Position numbers and translations under genes: made by a program. From contig JAQXFY010000066.1 in NCBI GenBank assembly GCA_029006015.1, positions 1-46,115 on the forward strand: a stretch of 46,115 nt of DNA, in the 5' to 3' direction. The notes below the pieces were generated by a model, which worked only from the letters and a program-made list of their open reading frames with translations, did no database searches and was not told where the DNA came from. This DNA is from a bacterium (GTDB lineage Bacteria > Bacillota > Clostridia > Christensenellales > SUG1161). Shown here one piece after another: positions 8,140-16,771 of this stretch. Every line of letters begins with the position of its first letter. Positions within the stretch are counted from its first letter, which is position 1.

Positions 8140-8523
8140 ATGAAAATTCAGGAATCGGCTGAAAATTATCTGGAAACCATCTATCTTCTGGGCCAGGAGG
8201 GCAAAACGGTGCGCGCCATCGATATCGCGGCGCAGCTGCATTTTTCAAAGCCAAGCGTCAGCTACGCCATGAAACGGCTGCGCGAAAACGGTTATATCAC
8301 CGTGGAGGATGGGGGCATCATCCGCCTGACCGATAAGGGCGGCGAAATTGCCGAGCGCATGGCGCAGCGCCATCGCCTGCTGACGGATTATCTGATGGCC
8401 CTTGGTGTGGATGCCGATACGGCCAGGCAGGATGCCTGCCGCATCGAGCATGTCATCAGCCAGCAGACGTTTGATGCCCTGCGGGCGCATGTCGACAACC
8501 GGCAGAATGGCGGCAGCCGATAA
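8140..8523 (+). CDS. DtxR-family iron-dependent transcriptional regulator
   Basis: This 127-residue protein has an N-terminal winged helix (about 1-65, with FSKPSVSYAMKRLRENGYI as recognition region) and the metal-binding dimerization domain. It lacks the C-terminal SH3 domain of long DtxR proteins, so the size is like MntR. Its metal motif reads CRIEH, matching the Cys-x-x-Glu-His of DtxR/IdeR rather than the Glu-x-x-Glu-His of MntR, and the HRL of the ancillary site is kept. DtxR Met10 is Asn here. It is divergent from feo, whose promoter carries matching dyads. It most likely represses feo when Fe(II) is bound. GGGAGG precedes the ATG. Confidence 0.9.
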   Translation: MKIQESAENYLETIYLLGQEGKTVRAIDIAAQLHFSKPSVSYAMKRLRENGYITVEDGGIIRLTDKGGEIAERMAQRHRLLTDYLMALGVDADTARQDACRIEHVISQQTFDALRAHVDNRQNGGSR

Positions 8524-8730
8524 GCAAAATGCCTGGGCAAGGAACACGGCCCATCATCATGCCAAACCGTAAAATACATCCCCCTGTCCGTATGAGCATA
8601 GGAGGATTTTGCCATGCAGCCCTGCCTGATAGGGGCATGATGGCGGAAAAAGGCATATGCCAGGGCATGACCCTGCATTACCATCGGCTTTGGTATATGC
8701 GGGCCGGGCAAAAATTTTTTAAAAATCCAC

Positions 8731-8752
8731 AAAAAACTGCCCCAAGGCGGGG
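8731..8752 (-). terminator. Weak terminator candidate after the DUF3006 gene
   Basis: On the minus strand CCCC-GCCTT-GGGG is followed by CAGTTTTTTG. The stem is only 4 bp, but the T tract is good and it sits just past the DUF3006 stop. The rest of 8524-8765 shows nothing else I can support. Confidence 0.4.
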
Positions 8753-8765
8753 AATAACGCCCCTG

Positions 8766-8990
8766 TCAGCGCTTGTATAGCCGCTTTAAGCGGTCCTGAA
8801 ACGCTTTGCGGCGCAGGGATTCCTCATCCATATCGGCTATCAGGTTGCCGTCTTCATCCCGGCGCAGGCACATGCCTTCCCGCGCGCCGCGGGGCAGGCT
8901 GCCAAGCGGCATATAGCGCGGTTCGCCCGCCGGATCTTCCAGCACGGCCATATCGCCTTCGATGCGGTCGATCGTCCATTTTTCGTCCAC
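8766..8990 (-). CDS. DUF3006 domain protein
   Basis: This 74-residue protein has the DUF3006 pattern WTIDRIEGDMAVLED near the N-terminus and a charged helical C-terminus. The ORF track starts at a TTG (9008) whose first codons are themselves the ribosome-binding site (ATTGGAGGA). The GTG at 8990 fits the family start and the spacing. The gene lies 14 bases after the ComEC-like hydrolase stop and is surely cotranscribed. DUF3006 genes are often paired with such hydrolases, but their function is unknown. Confidence 0.8.
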   Translation of the reverse strand: MDEKWTIDRIEGDMAVLEDPAGEPRYMPLGSLPRGAREGMCLRRDEDGNLIADMDEESLRRKAFQDRLKRLYKR

Positions 8991-9004
8991 GTTTATTCCT
9001 CCAA

Positions 9005-9871
9005 TCAAGCGGATGGGATGGATATCACTTCATAGCCATCGCTGATAAAGCAAATCGGGCCGTCGGTATCCGTGCGGTAGAGGGGGCAGCCCATGGCCTG
9101 CACGCGCGCGAGTACCTCCCGATGGGGCAGGCCATAGTTGTTATCCTGGCCAACGGAAATGGCGCACATGCGCGGGGAAACGGCATCCAAAAAGGCCTGC
9201 GTGTTGCTGGTGGCCGAGCCATGGTGGCTAAGCTTGAGCACATCGGCTGACAGGGGCAGGCCGCTATTCAGCATATCCTTTTCCGCGGCGGATTGTGCAT
9301 CGCCGCACAGCAAAAACGCGGTATAGCCAAAGCTTAAGCGAATGGCCACGCTGTTATCGTTAAGCTCGTCATATTCCCGGGCGGGCGACAGCACGGTGAT
9401 GGTGGCCTCGCCCAGGGAAAAACGCTGGCCGACAACAGGCGCCGTTAAGGCGATATCGTTGGCTTCCAGCGCATCGAGCAGGCGCTCGAAGGTTTTGGTG
9501 GTTTGCACAACCTCGGGCATGATAAAGCAATCGATGGGAAGGGCGTCCATGATGGCCGGCAGGCCGCCGATGTGATCGGCATGGGGGTGCGTGGCGATGA
9601 CCATATCCAGCCGGGTAATGCCCATATCCTCAAGGGATTGCAGAATGCCCGGCGCGCTGGAGGCTTCGCCCGCATCGATGAGCAGGGCATGCTCGCCCTG
9701 GCGCACCACGATGCTGTCGCCCTGGCCGACATCAAGCAGGGTGACGGTCAGCGTTTGATCATCCGATACAAGGCCGCCGATATCCAGCCAGCTGCAAGCC
9801 CCCAGCATGCAGGCCAGGCAAGCCAGTATCATGCCCAGGGGCAATGCTGCCAGGGTGCGTTTTTTGCGCAT
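9005..9871 (-). CDS. ComEC-like metallo-beta-lactamase-fold hydrolase, lipoprotein
   Basis: The 288 residues comprise a lipoprotein signal peptide (hydrophobic run ending in the lipobox LGAC, Cys26) and a stand-alone metallo-beta-lactamase domain. Zinc-site motifs are HPHADHIGG, CGDAQ and LSHHGS. It corresponds to the C-terminal hydrolase domain of ComEC/Rec2 without its membrane channel, so it should act on the outer face of the membrane. ComEC domains are linked to degradation of the non-transported DNA strand; whether this one cuts nucleic acid is unknown. AGGAGGGG precedes the ATG, and a TGGTAAAAT extended -10 lies upstream. Confidence 0.87.
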   Translation of the reverse strand: MRKKRTLAALPLGMILACLACMLGACSWLDIGGLVSDDQTLTVTLLDVGQGDSIVVRQGEHALLIDAGEASSAPGILQSLEDMGITRLDMVIATHPHADHIGGLPAIMDALPIDCFIMPEVVQTTKTFERLLDALEANDIALTAPVVGQRFSLGEATITVLSPAREYDELNDNSVAIRLSFGYTAFLLCGDAQSAAEKDMLNSGLPLSADVLKLSHHGSATSNTQAFLDAVSPRMCAISVGQDNNYGLPHREVLARVQAMGCPLYRTDTDGPICFISDGYEVISIPSA

Positions 9872-10180
9872 GAATATCCCCTCCTGTTTATTTGTATTTT
9901 ACCATATTCCCTCGCCGGAAGGATGCCTGTTAGGGGAAAACGGGGCTTTTTTTAAGGGGGCCGGGCCAGGGAAAATAAACCCCGTGGATTTTGCCCCGCC
10001 ATGCTTTGCAGCCAAGGGTTTTACCTTTAAAAGATATGGTATACTATATTGCCTGGATGCAGGCTTTTAGTTTGATGGAAGCAAGGAAATAGCCTTTCCC
10101 GCGCGCCGGCCCGTCTGCCGGGCGATGGGGAATACAAACCAAATGGCCATACGATGATGGAATATGAAGGGATGAGGCCG
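9872..10180. other. Divergent intergenic region between the hydrolase and mutS2
   Basis: Leftward there is an extended -10 (TGGTAAAAT on the minus strand near 9900) for the hydrolase. Rightward there is a TATACT box at 10040-10045 for mutS2 with only a poor -35. Nothing else is recognisable, and the small ORFs here have no family signal. Confidence 0.5.
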
Positions 10181-12580
10181 ATGAATGCCCGCGCACAGCG
10201 TGTGCTTGAATATCATAAGGTGCTCGATCAGCTTGCGGGGCTGGCGGTTACGGAGGGGGGCAAGGCGCTGTGCCTGGCGCTCAAGCCCGTATCCGTTTTG
10301 AGGGAGGCCGAGTTGGCCCAGCAGGAAACCTCCCATGCGGAAAGCGAGCTGTACCGCCTGGGCGCAAGCCCCATCGCCCCTTTTACCGATACCCGCCCGG
10401 CGGTGGAAAAGGCAAACCGCGGCGGCGTGCTCAGCCCCAGGGATTTGCTGGATGTAGCCCAGCTTTTGGCCATCTCCCGCCAGGTGCGCGCATCGTTGTG
10501 CGGCCCGGTGCCGGAAAACGATCCGCGCCTGCAAAACCGCATGCGTTTGACGGCCATGGGCCTGGGCGAGCAGCGTACGCTGGAGGAGGATATCCGCCGT
10601 GCCATTTTGGGCGAGGACGAAATCAGCGATTATGCCAGCCCGCAACTGGGCGATATCCGCCGGGGCATGCGCCGCACGCAGGATAAGGTGCGCGAAAAGC
10701 TGGATGGCTATCTGCATTCGGTGCAGATGCAAAAATATTTGCAGGATGTGTTGGTAACCCAGCGCGGCGGCCGCTTTGTGCTGCCCGTCAAGGCGGAATC
10801 CCGCAGCATGGTGCCGGGGCTTGTGCACGATCAATCCGCCAGCGGGGCGACGGTGTTTATCGAGCCCATGGCCGTGGTGGAGCTGAACAATAAATTAAAG
10901 CAGCTGGAGGCGGAGGAGCGCGAGGAGATCCAGCGCATCCTGGCCGCTTTTTCTGCGCGCGTCGCCGCGGCCTCGCCGGTTATCACGGCCAGCCAGGAAA
11001 TTTTATATCTGCTGGATTTTGCCTTTGCCAAGGCGGCGCTGTCGCGCCAGATGCGCGGCATCCAGCCCCGCCTTAACCAAAAAGGTATTTTCCGCCTGGT
11101 GCGTGCGCGCCACCCCCTGATCGCAGCGGATGCCGTGGTGCCCATCGATGTCAACCTGGGGCGGGAGTTTGATGCCCTGGTCATTACCGGCCCCAATACG
11201 GGAGGCAAAACCGTTACGCTTAAAACCTGCGGCCTGATCAGCCTGATGGCGGCGGCGGGCCTTCACATCCCTTGCGATGCCGGAAGCGAGGCCGCCATCT
11301 TTTATGATATCTTTGCCGATATCGGCGATGAGCAAAGCATCGAGCAATCGCTTTCCACGTTTTCCTCCCACATGAAAAATATCGTGTCCATCCTGGAAGC
11401 CGTGCGGCCGGGTACGCTGGTTTTGCTGGATGAGCTGGGCGCCGGTACCGATCCGGCCGAGGGCGCGGCGCTGGCCATCGCCCTGCTGGAGCATATTCAA
11501 AAAAGCGGCGCGCGCGTGGTGGCCACCACCCATTATAGCGAGCTGAAAGCCTATGCCCTGACCACGCCGGGGGTGGAAAATGCCTCCATGGAGTTTGATG
11601 TGGCTACCCTGCGGCCGACTTACCGGCTGTCCATCGGCATCCCGGGTAAATCCAATGCCTTTGCCATCTCCGGCAAGCTGGGGCTGGGGGAGGGTATCCT
11701 CAACCGGGCCAAGGAGCTTTTAAGCGCGGAGGATGTGCGGTTTGAGGATGTTATTTCCTCCGCCCAGGAACAGCGCCAGCTGGCCGAAAAGGAGCGCGCC
11801 ATTGCCGAGGGCATTCATCAGGAGGCCGTGCGGCTGCGTGAGGAAAGCCAGCGCATTCAAAAGGAAATCGCCCGCAAGGAAGAAGAAATCCTGCGCAAGG
11901 CACGGGAGGAAGCCCGGCGTACCCTTAACCAGGCGCGCGAGCAGGCCGAGCGCGCGCTCAAAACCGTCAAGCGCGCCAAGCAGGAAAATAATGGTTATCA
12001 ACTGGTGCGCGAGGCGCAGCGCGATATCCGCGATGCGCTGCTGGCGCATGGCGAATCGGTGCCGCAATCGGTGGCGGAGGATACGCCGCTTGAAAAGGTA
12101 ACCGTGGGGCAGAAGGTGCGCATCATCGGCGTGGGTACGGTGGGTACGGTGCTTACCCTGCCCGATGGCAAGGGCGATGTGCAGCTGCAGGCGGGCTCGG
12201 CCCGCATGAAGGTGGCCCTGGCCCGGCTGTGCGCCGCAGGGGCGGAAAGCAATGCAAAAAAACCAAGCTTTTCCAACCGCCGTACGGTGCCTAATTATCA
12301 AAAACAACCCGAAAGCCGGGAAATGCCCATGCGCTCTTCGGCCATGTCGGTGGATGTGCGCGGGCAGACGCTGGATGAAGCGCTTTTGCAGGTGGATGCC
12401 TTTATCGATGGGGCCATTCTCAGCGGTTTTCAGGAGGTTATGATTATCCACGGCAAGGGCACCGGCGTGCTGCGCGCCGGTATCCAGCAGCACCTGCGCG
12501 CCAATCCCCAGGTAAAATCCGTGCGGGACGGCCGCTATGGCGAAGGGGAGCAGGGCGTCAGCGTGGTGACATTAAAATGA
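10181..12580 (+). CDS. mutS2: MutS2 family ATPase/endonuclease
   Basis: This 799-residue protein has a clamp/lever core and a MutS ATPase domain with Walker A GPNTGGKT (337-344) and Walker B LLDELGAG (Asp417). A long charged coiled-coil insert (about 510-620) and a C-terminal Smr domain follow (about 722-799, VDVRGQ and IHGKGTGVL). MutS2 has been linked to suppression of recombination and, more recently, to splitting collided ribosomes. The track start at 10154 lacks a ribosome-binding site. The ATG at 10181 follows AAGGG and gives the family-like start MNARAQRVLEY. The downstream gene overlaps its stop by 4 bases. Confidence 0.95.
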   Translation: MNARAQRVLEYHKVLDQLAGLAVTEGGKALCLALKPVSVLREAELAQQETSHAESELYRLGASPIAPFTDTRPAVEKANRGGVLSPRDLLDVAQLLAISRQVRASLCGPVPENDPRLQNRMRLTAMGLGEQRTLEEDIRRAILGEDEISDYASPQLGDIRRGMRRTQDKVREKLDGYLHSVQMQKYLQDVLVTQRGGRFVLPVKAESRSMVPGLVHDQSASGATVFIEPMAVVELNNKLKQLEAEEREEIQRILAAFSARVAAASPVITASQEILYLLDFAFAKAALSRQMRGIQPRLNQKGIFRLVRARHPLIAADAVVPIDVNLGREFDALVITGPNTGGKTVTLKTCGLISLMAAAGLHIPCDAGSEAAIFYDIFADIGDEQSIEQSLSTFSSHMKNIVSILEAVRPGTLVLLDELGAGTDPAEGAALAIALLEHIQKSGARVVATTHYSELKAYALTTPGVENASMEFDVATLRPTYRLSIGIPGKSNAFAISGKLGLGEGILNRAKELLSAEDVRFEDVISSAQEQRQLAEKERAIAEGIHQEAVRLREESQRIQKEIARKEEEILRKAREEARRTLNQAREQAERALKTVKRAKQENNGYQLVREAQRDIRDALLAHGESVPQSVAEDTPLEKVTVGQKVRIIGVGTVGTVLTLPDGKGDVQLQAGSARMKVALARLCAAGAESNAKKPSFSNRRTVPNYQKQPESREMPMRSSAMSVDVRGQTLDEALLQVDAFIDGAILSGFQEVMIIHGKGTGVLRAGIQQHLRANPQVKSVRDGRYGEGEQGVSVVTLK

Positions 12581-12990
12581 AAAAGGTATTGGTCAGCGCC
12601 TGCCTGGCCGGCTTTCCCTGCCGGTATGACGGCCGGGCCAAGCCGGTGGGGGAATATGCGGCCTGGGTAAAACAGGGCAAAGCCATCGCCGTGTGCCCGG
12701 AACAGCTGGGCGGCCTTGCTACCCCAAGGGCGCGGTGCGAAATCCGCCAAGGGCGCGTTGTCGATGAAAACGGGGCCGATCGCACCGCCGCTTTTATGCG
12801 CGGCGCGGCAGCCTGCGTGGATATCGCCAGGCGGCAGGGCATCACGCGCGCCTATCTTAAGCAAAAAAGCCCGTCCTGCGGGGCGGGGTGCATCTATGAC
12901 GGCAGCTTTTGCGGAAAAACCATCCAGGGCAACGGCATCGCCGCATGCGCCCTCAAGGCCGCGGGGATAGAAGTGATCCCCGTCGATTAG
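12577..12990 (+). CDS. DUF523 domain protein
   Basis: This 137-residue protein has the DUF523 motifs VSACLAGFPCRYDG at the N-terminus, VCPEQLGGL, and KSPSCG followed by YDGSF. The conserved cysteines (CLAG.PC, CPE, SCG) suggest metal or Fe-S binding, but no activity is established for the short form. The start codon overlaps the mutS2 stop by 4 bases (ATGA), which indicates coupled translation. The link to MutS2 function is unknown. Confidence 0.88.
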   Translation: MKKVLVSACLAGFPCRYDGRAKPVGEYAAWVKQGKAIAVCPEQLGGLATPRARCEIRQGRVVDENGADRTAAFMRGAAACVDIARRQGITRAYLKQKSPSCGAGCIYDGSFCGKTIQGNGIAACALKAAGIEVIPVD

Positions 12991-13156
12991 GGTGTGGCGC
13001 CGGGAATTGCTGTATGCCGGGCAGGCTTTGCCCGGGCCGGGGCGCGGAAGCCGGGCTTTTCATGGTTTGTTCATCTTTGGCGGATAAAATGGTATCGGAT
13101 AGAAGCGGGAAATCAGGCATTGATTGCCCCGCACCGAGCAGGAGGAGGGCGTAATA

Positions 13157-13837
13157 ATGGGGGATTATATCCTGATTGCGGATGATGACGCCAATATCGG
13201 CAAGCTTATCTCCTTGTATCTGACAAAAGAAGGGTTTACCGTTAAAACGTGCCTGCGCGGGGATGACGCGCTGGATATCTGCCTGAAGGATCCGCCCAAG
13301 CTGCTTATCCTGGATGTTATGATGCCGGGGATGGATGGGTGGAACGTGCTGCGCACCCTCAGGCAGGATCAATCCTTTCCCGTGCTGATGCTGACCGCGC
13401 GCGGCGAAACGTTTGACAAGGTGATGGGGCTGGAGATGGGGGCGGATGATTATGTCGTCAAGCCCTTTGAACCCAGGGAGCTGGTTGCGCGTGTCAAGGC
13501 GCTGCTTCGCCGTGTGCCCCAGCAGGAGGATAACCGCCGTACCCTGCGTGCGGGGAAACTGTCCGTCAGCCTGGCCGAGTACGAGGTGCGCGTATCGGGA
13601 AAGGCGGTTCCCATGCCGCCGCGCGAGCTGGAGCTTTTATACTTTTTAATGAACCACCCCGGCCAGGCCTTTACGCGCGAACAGCTGCTGGAGCACGTCT
13701 GGGGATATGATTTCTTTGGCGACAGCCGCACGGTGGATGTCCATGTCAAGCGCCTGCGGGAGCGGCTTGGCGCGGAAATCGGCGGTATGATTAAAACCGT
13801 GTGGGGCGTGGGCTATAAATTCGAGGCCAGTGCATGA
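13157..13837 (+). CDS. OmpR/PhoB-family response regulator
   Basis: The 226 residues comprise a receiver domain with acidic pocket DDD (9-11), phosphoacceptor Asp53 (LILDVMMPG), a switch Thr in LMLTARG and Lys in VVKPFEP, then a winged-helix DNA-binding domain (about 130-226) ending in KTVWGVGYKFE. The ATG at 13157 follows AGGAGGAGGG; the longer start in the ORF track would include that site. Its stop overlaps the start of the sensor kinase by 4 bases, so it is partnered with it. Confidence 0.96.
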   Translation: MGDYILIADDDANIGKLISLYLTKEGFTVKTCLRGDDALDICLKDPPKLLILDVMMPGMDGWNVLRTLRQDQSFPVLMLTARGETFDKVMGLEMGADDYVVKPFEPRELVARVKALLRRVPQQEDNRRTLRAGKLSVSLAEYEVRVSGKAVPMPPRELELLYFLMNHPGQAFTREQLLEHVWGYDFFGDSRTVDVHVKRLRERLGAEIGGMIKTVWGVGYKFEASA

Positions 13838-15267
13838 GACGGTCATTTTTCTGGCGCCTGTTTGTCAGTTATGTGGTGGCGTTCTTTTTTGTTGGCACCC
13901 TGGCTGCGACGGTGCTGGCTACGGCAATACGCACCCAGATGACCAGCAAACGGGAAAAGGAATTTATGAATGAAGCGCAGTATATCGCCACCATGTGCCC
14001 CAAGGGCGTGTTGGGCGATAAGCTGTCCACCGCTATCGTGCAGGAGCTTAAATCCACCGCCTGGCGCTTTCAGGCCATTATCTGGCTGGTTAGCGATGGC
14101 GGAGCCATGTATGTGGTAAGCCCCCAAAATGGGTTTGAGCAGCAGATCATCTCCGATGAACAGGTGGAGGAAATTTTTTCCCTGTATCAGGAGGTTAAGG
14201 CCAAGGGAAAACTGCTTCAAAAGGGCAACTTCCCATACTTTACCGAACCCGTTATCATGGTGGCCCAGTCCTTTCGGGATGCGGAGGGTAAACAGGGAGC
14301 GGTGTTTATCCATATGCCGCAACGGGAGTTTGCGCTTTTAAATAACCAGTCCCTGTCCGCCTGGATCGCCAGCATCCACTGGATCATGGCGGTATCGGTG
14401 GCGGCGGGTGTTATCATCTCACTGGCGCTGGCGCTGTACATCACCCGGCCGGTCAAGCAGATGACATCGGTTGTGCGGGAACTGTCCCGCGGGCACTTTG
14501 AACAGCGCGTTACCTTTACCCGGCGGGACGAGCTGGGCGTGCTGGCCGATGGTATCAATGCCATGGCGGAGGATTTAGCCAAGCTGGATCGCGCGCGCTC
14601 CAGTTTTGTGGCTGCGGTTTCACACGAGCTTCGCTCGCCGCTGACCAGCATCCGCGGTTTTGTGCAGGCGGTGCGCGATGGCGTGGTGACGGATGAAGAA
14701 AAGGACGAGTATCTGGATATTGTCCTGAGCGAAAGCCAGCGCCTGGGGCGGCTGATCGAATCGCTGCTGGATCTGGCCAGGATCGAATCGGGCGCGTTTC
14801 CGCTGGAAAAGGCGGATATAACCGCCGGGGCGGTTTTCAAACCGGTGGTGGACGCGCTGGGTGTACGGGCGCAGGAAAAGCAGGTATCGCTGGTTGTGGA
14901 TCCCCAAGGGATGGAGATAGCCCTTGTTGCCGATAGCGAGCGCATGCAGCAGGTGGTATATAACCTGGTGGACAACGCCATCCGCTACAGCCCGGAGGGG
15001 GGAACCATTACCCTTGCCGCCCACAGGGAGCATGAGGGCGTTATCCTGTCCGTCAGCGATGAAGGGCCGGGCATATCCGCCGATATGCAGGGCCAGATGT
15101 TTAATGATTTTGCCACCGATAATACCGCACGCACCCCGGGCAGCGGCATGGGGCTGGGGCTGTCCATCGCCCGGCGCATCGTCCTTCAGCATGGCGGCAC
15201 CATCCGTGCAGCCAACCGTGCCCAGGGCGGGTGCGAGGTGACGGTGTTTCTTCCGCTGGCAAAATAA
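13834..15267 (+). CDS. Sensor histidine kinase, partner of the upstream regulator
   Basis: This 477-residue membrane kinase has a first membrane helix (about 7-31), an extracellular sensor domain (about 32-180), a second helix (about 184-205), HAMP, and HisKA with SHELRSPLTSIRGF (His264). The ATPase domain shows N box NLVDNAIRYSP, G1 DEGPGI and G2 GMGLGLSIAR. The overall layout resembles Firmicutes envelope-sensing kinases. HtrA follows 85 bases downstream in the same direction, so a role in sensing envelope or protein-folding stress is likely but inferred. Confidence 0.95.
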   Translation: MRRSFFWRLFVSYVVAFFFVGTLAATVLATAIRTQMTSKREKEFMNEAQYIATMCPKGVLGDKLSTAIVQELKSTAWRFQAIIWLVSDGGAMYVVSPQNGFEQQIISDEQVEEIFSLYQEVKAKGKLLQKGNFPYFTEPVIMVAQSFRDAEGKQGAVFIHMPQREFALLNNQSLSAWIASIHWIMAVSVAAGVIISLALALYITRPVKQMTSVVRELSRGHFEQRVTFTRRDELGVLADGINAMAEDLAKLDRARSSFVAAVSHELRSPLTSIRGFVQAVRDGVVTDEEKDEYLDIVLSESQRLGRLIESLLDLARIESGAFPLEKADITAGAVFKPVVDALGVRAQEKQVSLVVDPQGMEIALVADSERMQQVVYNLVDNAIRYSPEGGTITLAAHREHEGVILSVSDEGPGISADMQGQMFNDFATDNTARTPGSGMGLGLSIARRIVLQHGGTIRAANRAQGGCEVTVFLPLAK

Positions 15268-15352
15268 TGCGAAAAAATAGTTGCTGCTGTTCATAGTTTT
15301 GCAACAGAAGGGGAGCATACTAAGAGCATGATCTTGAAAGGAGGACTCCAGC

Positions 15353-16561
15353 GTGAGCGAGCCTATTTTCTATTATGATGATGATGCAAACAAGAAGAAC
15401 ACACATCGTACCGGATGGGTCATTGCCCTGATTTCCATCGCCGCAGTATCCTGCCTGCTGGGTGCCGCATTTTTAGGGCCGCTGTTTGCGGATAAGGCAC
15501 AAACCACGCCGACGCCGCCAGTCATCCAGAATACCCCCATCACCACCGACACGCCTTCCACGCCCGGCAGCAGCAATGTCAACCTGGGCGGATCGGCGTT
15601 GACTTTAAGCAACGAAAATATATTGGAGCAGATCTACGAGAAGATCTCGCCCGCCATCGTATCGGTATCCAACATGCAGTATAAATTTGGCCAGGGTGGG
15701 CGTACCCTGCAGCTGGCCGGCACAGGCTCCGGCGTGGTGGTTTCCGAGGAAGGCTACATCATTACCAACTATCACGTCATTCAGGATGCCAACCAGGTGC
15801 TGGTTACCTTCTCCGACGGGGTAGAGGTGGAAGCCGAAATCATCGGCGGGGATGCCCCCGGCGACCTGGCGGTGCTGAAGGTGGACAAGGACAACCTGAC
15901 GGTGGTGCCCATTGGGGATGCGGATAATGCCAAGGTAGGCTCGCTGGCCATCGCCATCGGCAACCCGGACCGCTTTGCCGGCACGTTGACGGTGGGCTAC
16001 ATCAGCGGCCCGCAGCGCACCATCACGCTGGATTCGGGCTATTCGATGAAGTTTTTGCAAACCGATGCCGCCATCAACCCGGGCAACAGCGGCGGCGCCC
16101 TGCTTAATTCCAAGGGAGAGCTGATTGGCATTACCGCCCTTAAAACCACCTATGTGGGAACCGATGAATATGGCAATGCCATCGCTGCGGAGGGACTGGG
16201 GTTTGCCATTCCCATTAACGAGGCCATGCCCATCGTGCAGGAAATTATCCAGAAGGGCTATTACAGCCGGCCGACGCTGGGCATCTCCGGCCGCGATGTT
16301 ACCACCGCCATGCAGATGCAGGGCTATCCCAAGGGCTTCCTGGTAAAAACCGTCACCAAGGGCGGCGCGGCTGAAAAAGCCGGCATCAAGGCGGAAGATG
16401 TCATCACCGGCATCGATGGGGTGACCGTCGAAAGCTACGATTCCCTGATTGAGGAGCTGTATAAGCATAAACCCGGCGATACCGTAACGTTGACCATCCG
16501 CCGCCCCGATCCCAGCCAGGTGCTGGAGCTTAATCTGGAGGTTGTGCTGGGCGACAGCTAA
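15353..16561 (+). CDS. HtrA/DegP-like membrane-anchored serine protease
   Basis: This 402-residue protein has an acidic N-terminus (FYYDDD), one membrane anchor (about 22-46) and a Pro/Thr-rich linker. A trypsin-like protease domain with triad His141 (NYHVI), Asp171 (GDLAVLKV) and Ser246 (NPGNSGGALL) and one C-terminal PDZ domain (about 305-395) follow. This is the Firmicutes HtrA layout, with the active domains outside the cell for degrading or refolding damaged exported proteins. The start is a GTG behind AAAGGAGG. It is followed by a perfect terminator hairpin and probably belongs to the regulon of the preceding two-component system. Confidence 0.95.
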   Translation: MSEPIFYYDDDANKKNTHRTGWVIALISIAAVSCLLGAAFLGPLFADKAQTTPTPPVIQNTPITTDTPSTPGSSNVNLGGSALTLSNENILEQIYEKISPAIVSVSNMQYKFGQGGRTLQLAGTGSGVVVSEEGYIITNYHVIQDANQVLVTFSDGVEVEAEIIGGDAPGDLAVLKVDKDNLTVVPIGDADNAKVGSLAIAIGNPDRFAGTLTVGYISGPQRTITLDSGYSMKFLQTDAAINPGNSGGALLNSKGELIGITALKTTYVGTDEYGNAIAAEGLGFAIPINEAMPIVQEIIQKGYYSRPTLGISGRDVTTAMQMQGYPKGFLVKTVTKGGAAEKAGIKAEDVITGIDGVTVESYDSLIEELYKHKPGDTVTLTIRRPDPSQVLELNLEVVLGDS

Positions 16562-16620
16562 CGGGTAAGCTTCCCCCCGGAGAGCAAGGGGAGAAGGAAA
16601 CATGGCAGGCAGCATGCCTG

Positions 16621-16654
16621 AAAGGCCGGCGGCAAACATTTGCCGCCGGCCTTT
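16621..16654. terminator. Perfect 16-bp hairpin after htrA
   Basis: AAAGGCCGGCGGCAAA and its exact complement flank a 2-base loop. It lies 60 bases past the htrA stop and can serve both htrA and the converging methyltransferase gene. The T tract on either side is short. Confidence 0.8.
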
Positions 16655-16771
16655 GGTATGTTGGCGTTAATCCTTATCAGGGCTGAGGTTTTTGCCGGCA
16701 AGGCCATCCGGCGCGCGGCCTGTTCAAAAAGGCCTTTGGCCCGTTGCCCCCGGCCGGTTAGGCTTTGCCTT

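Noticed and set aside
15605-16639. 344-residue antisense ORF opposite htrA
   Set aside because: It overlaps the conserved protease domain and its own terminator; no coding signals.
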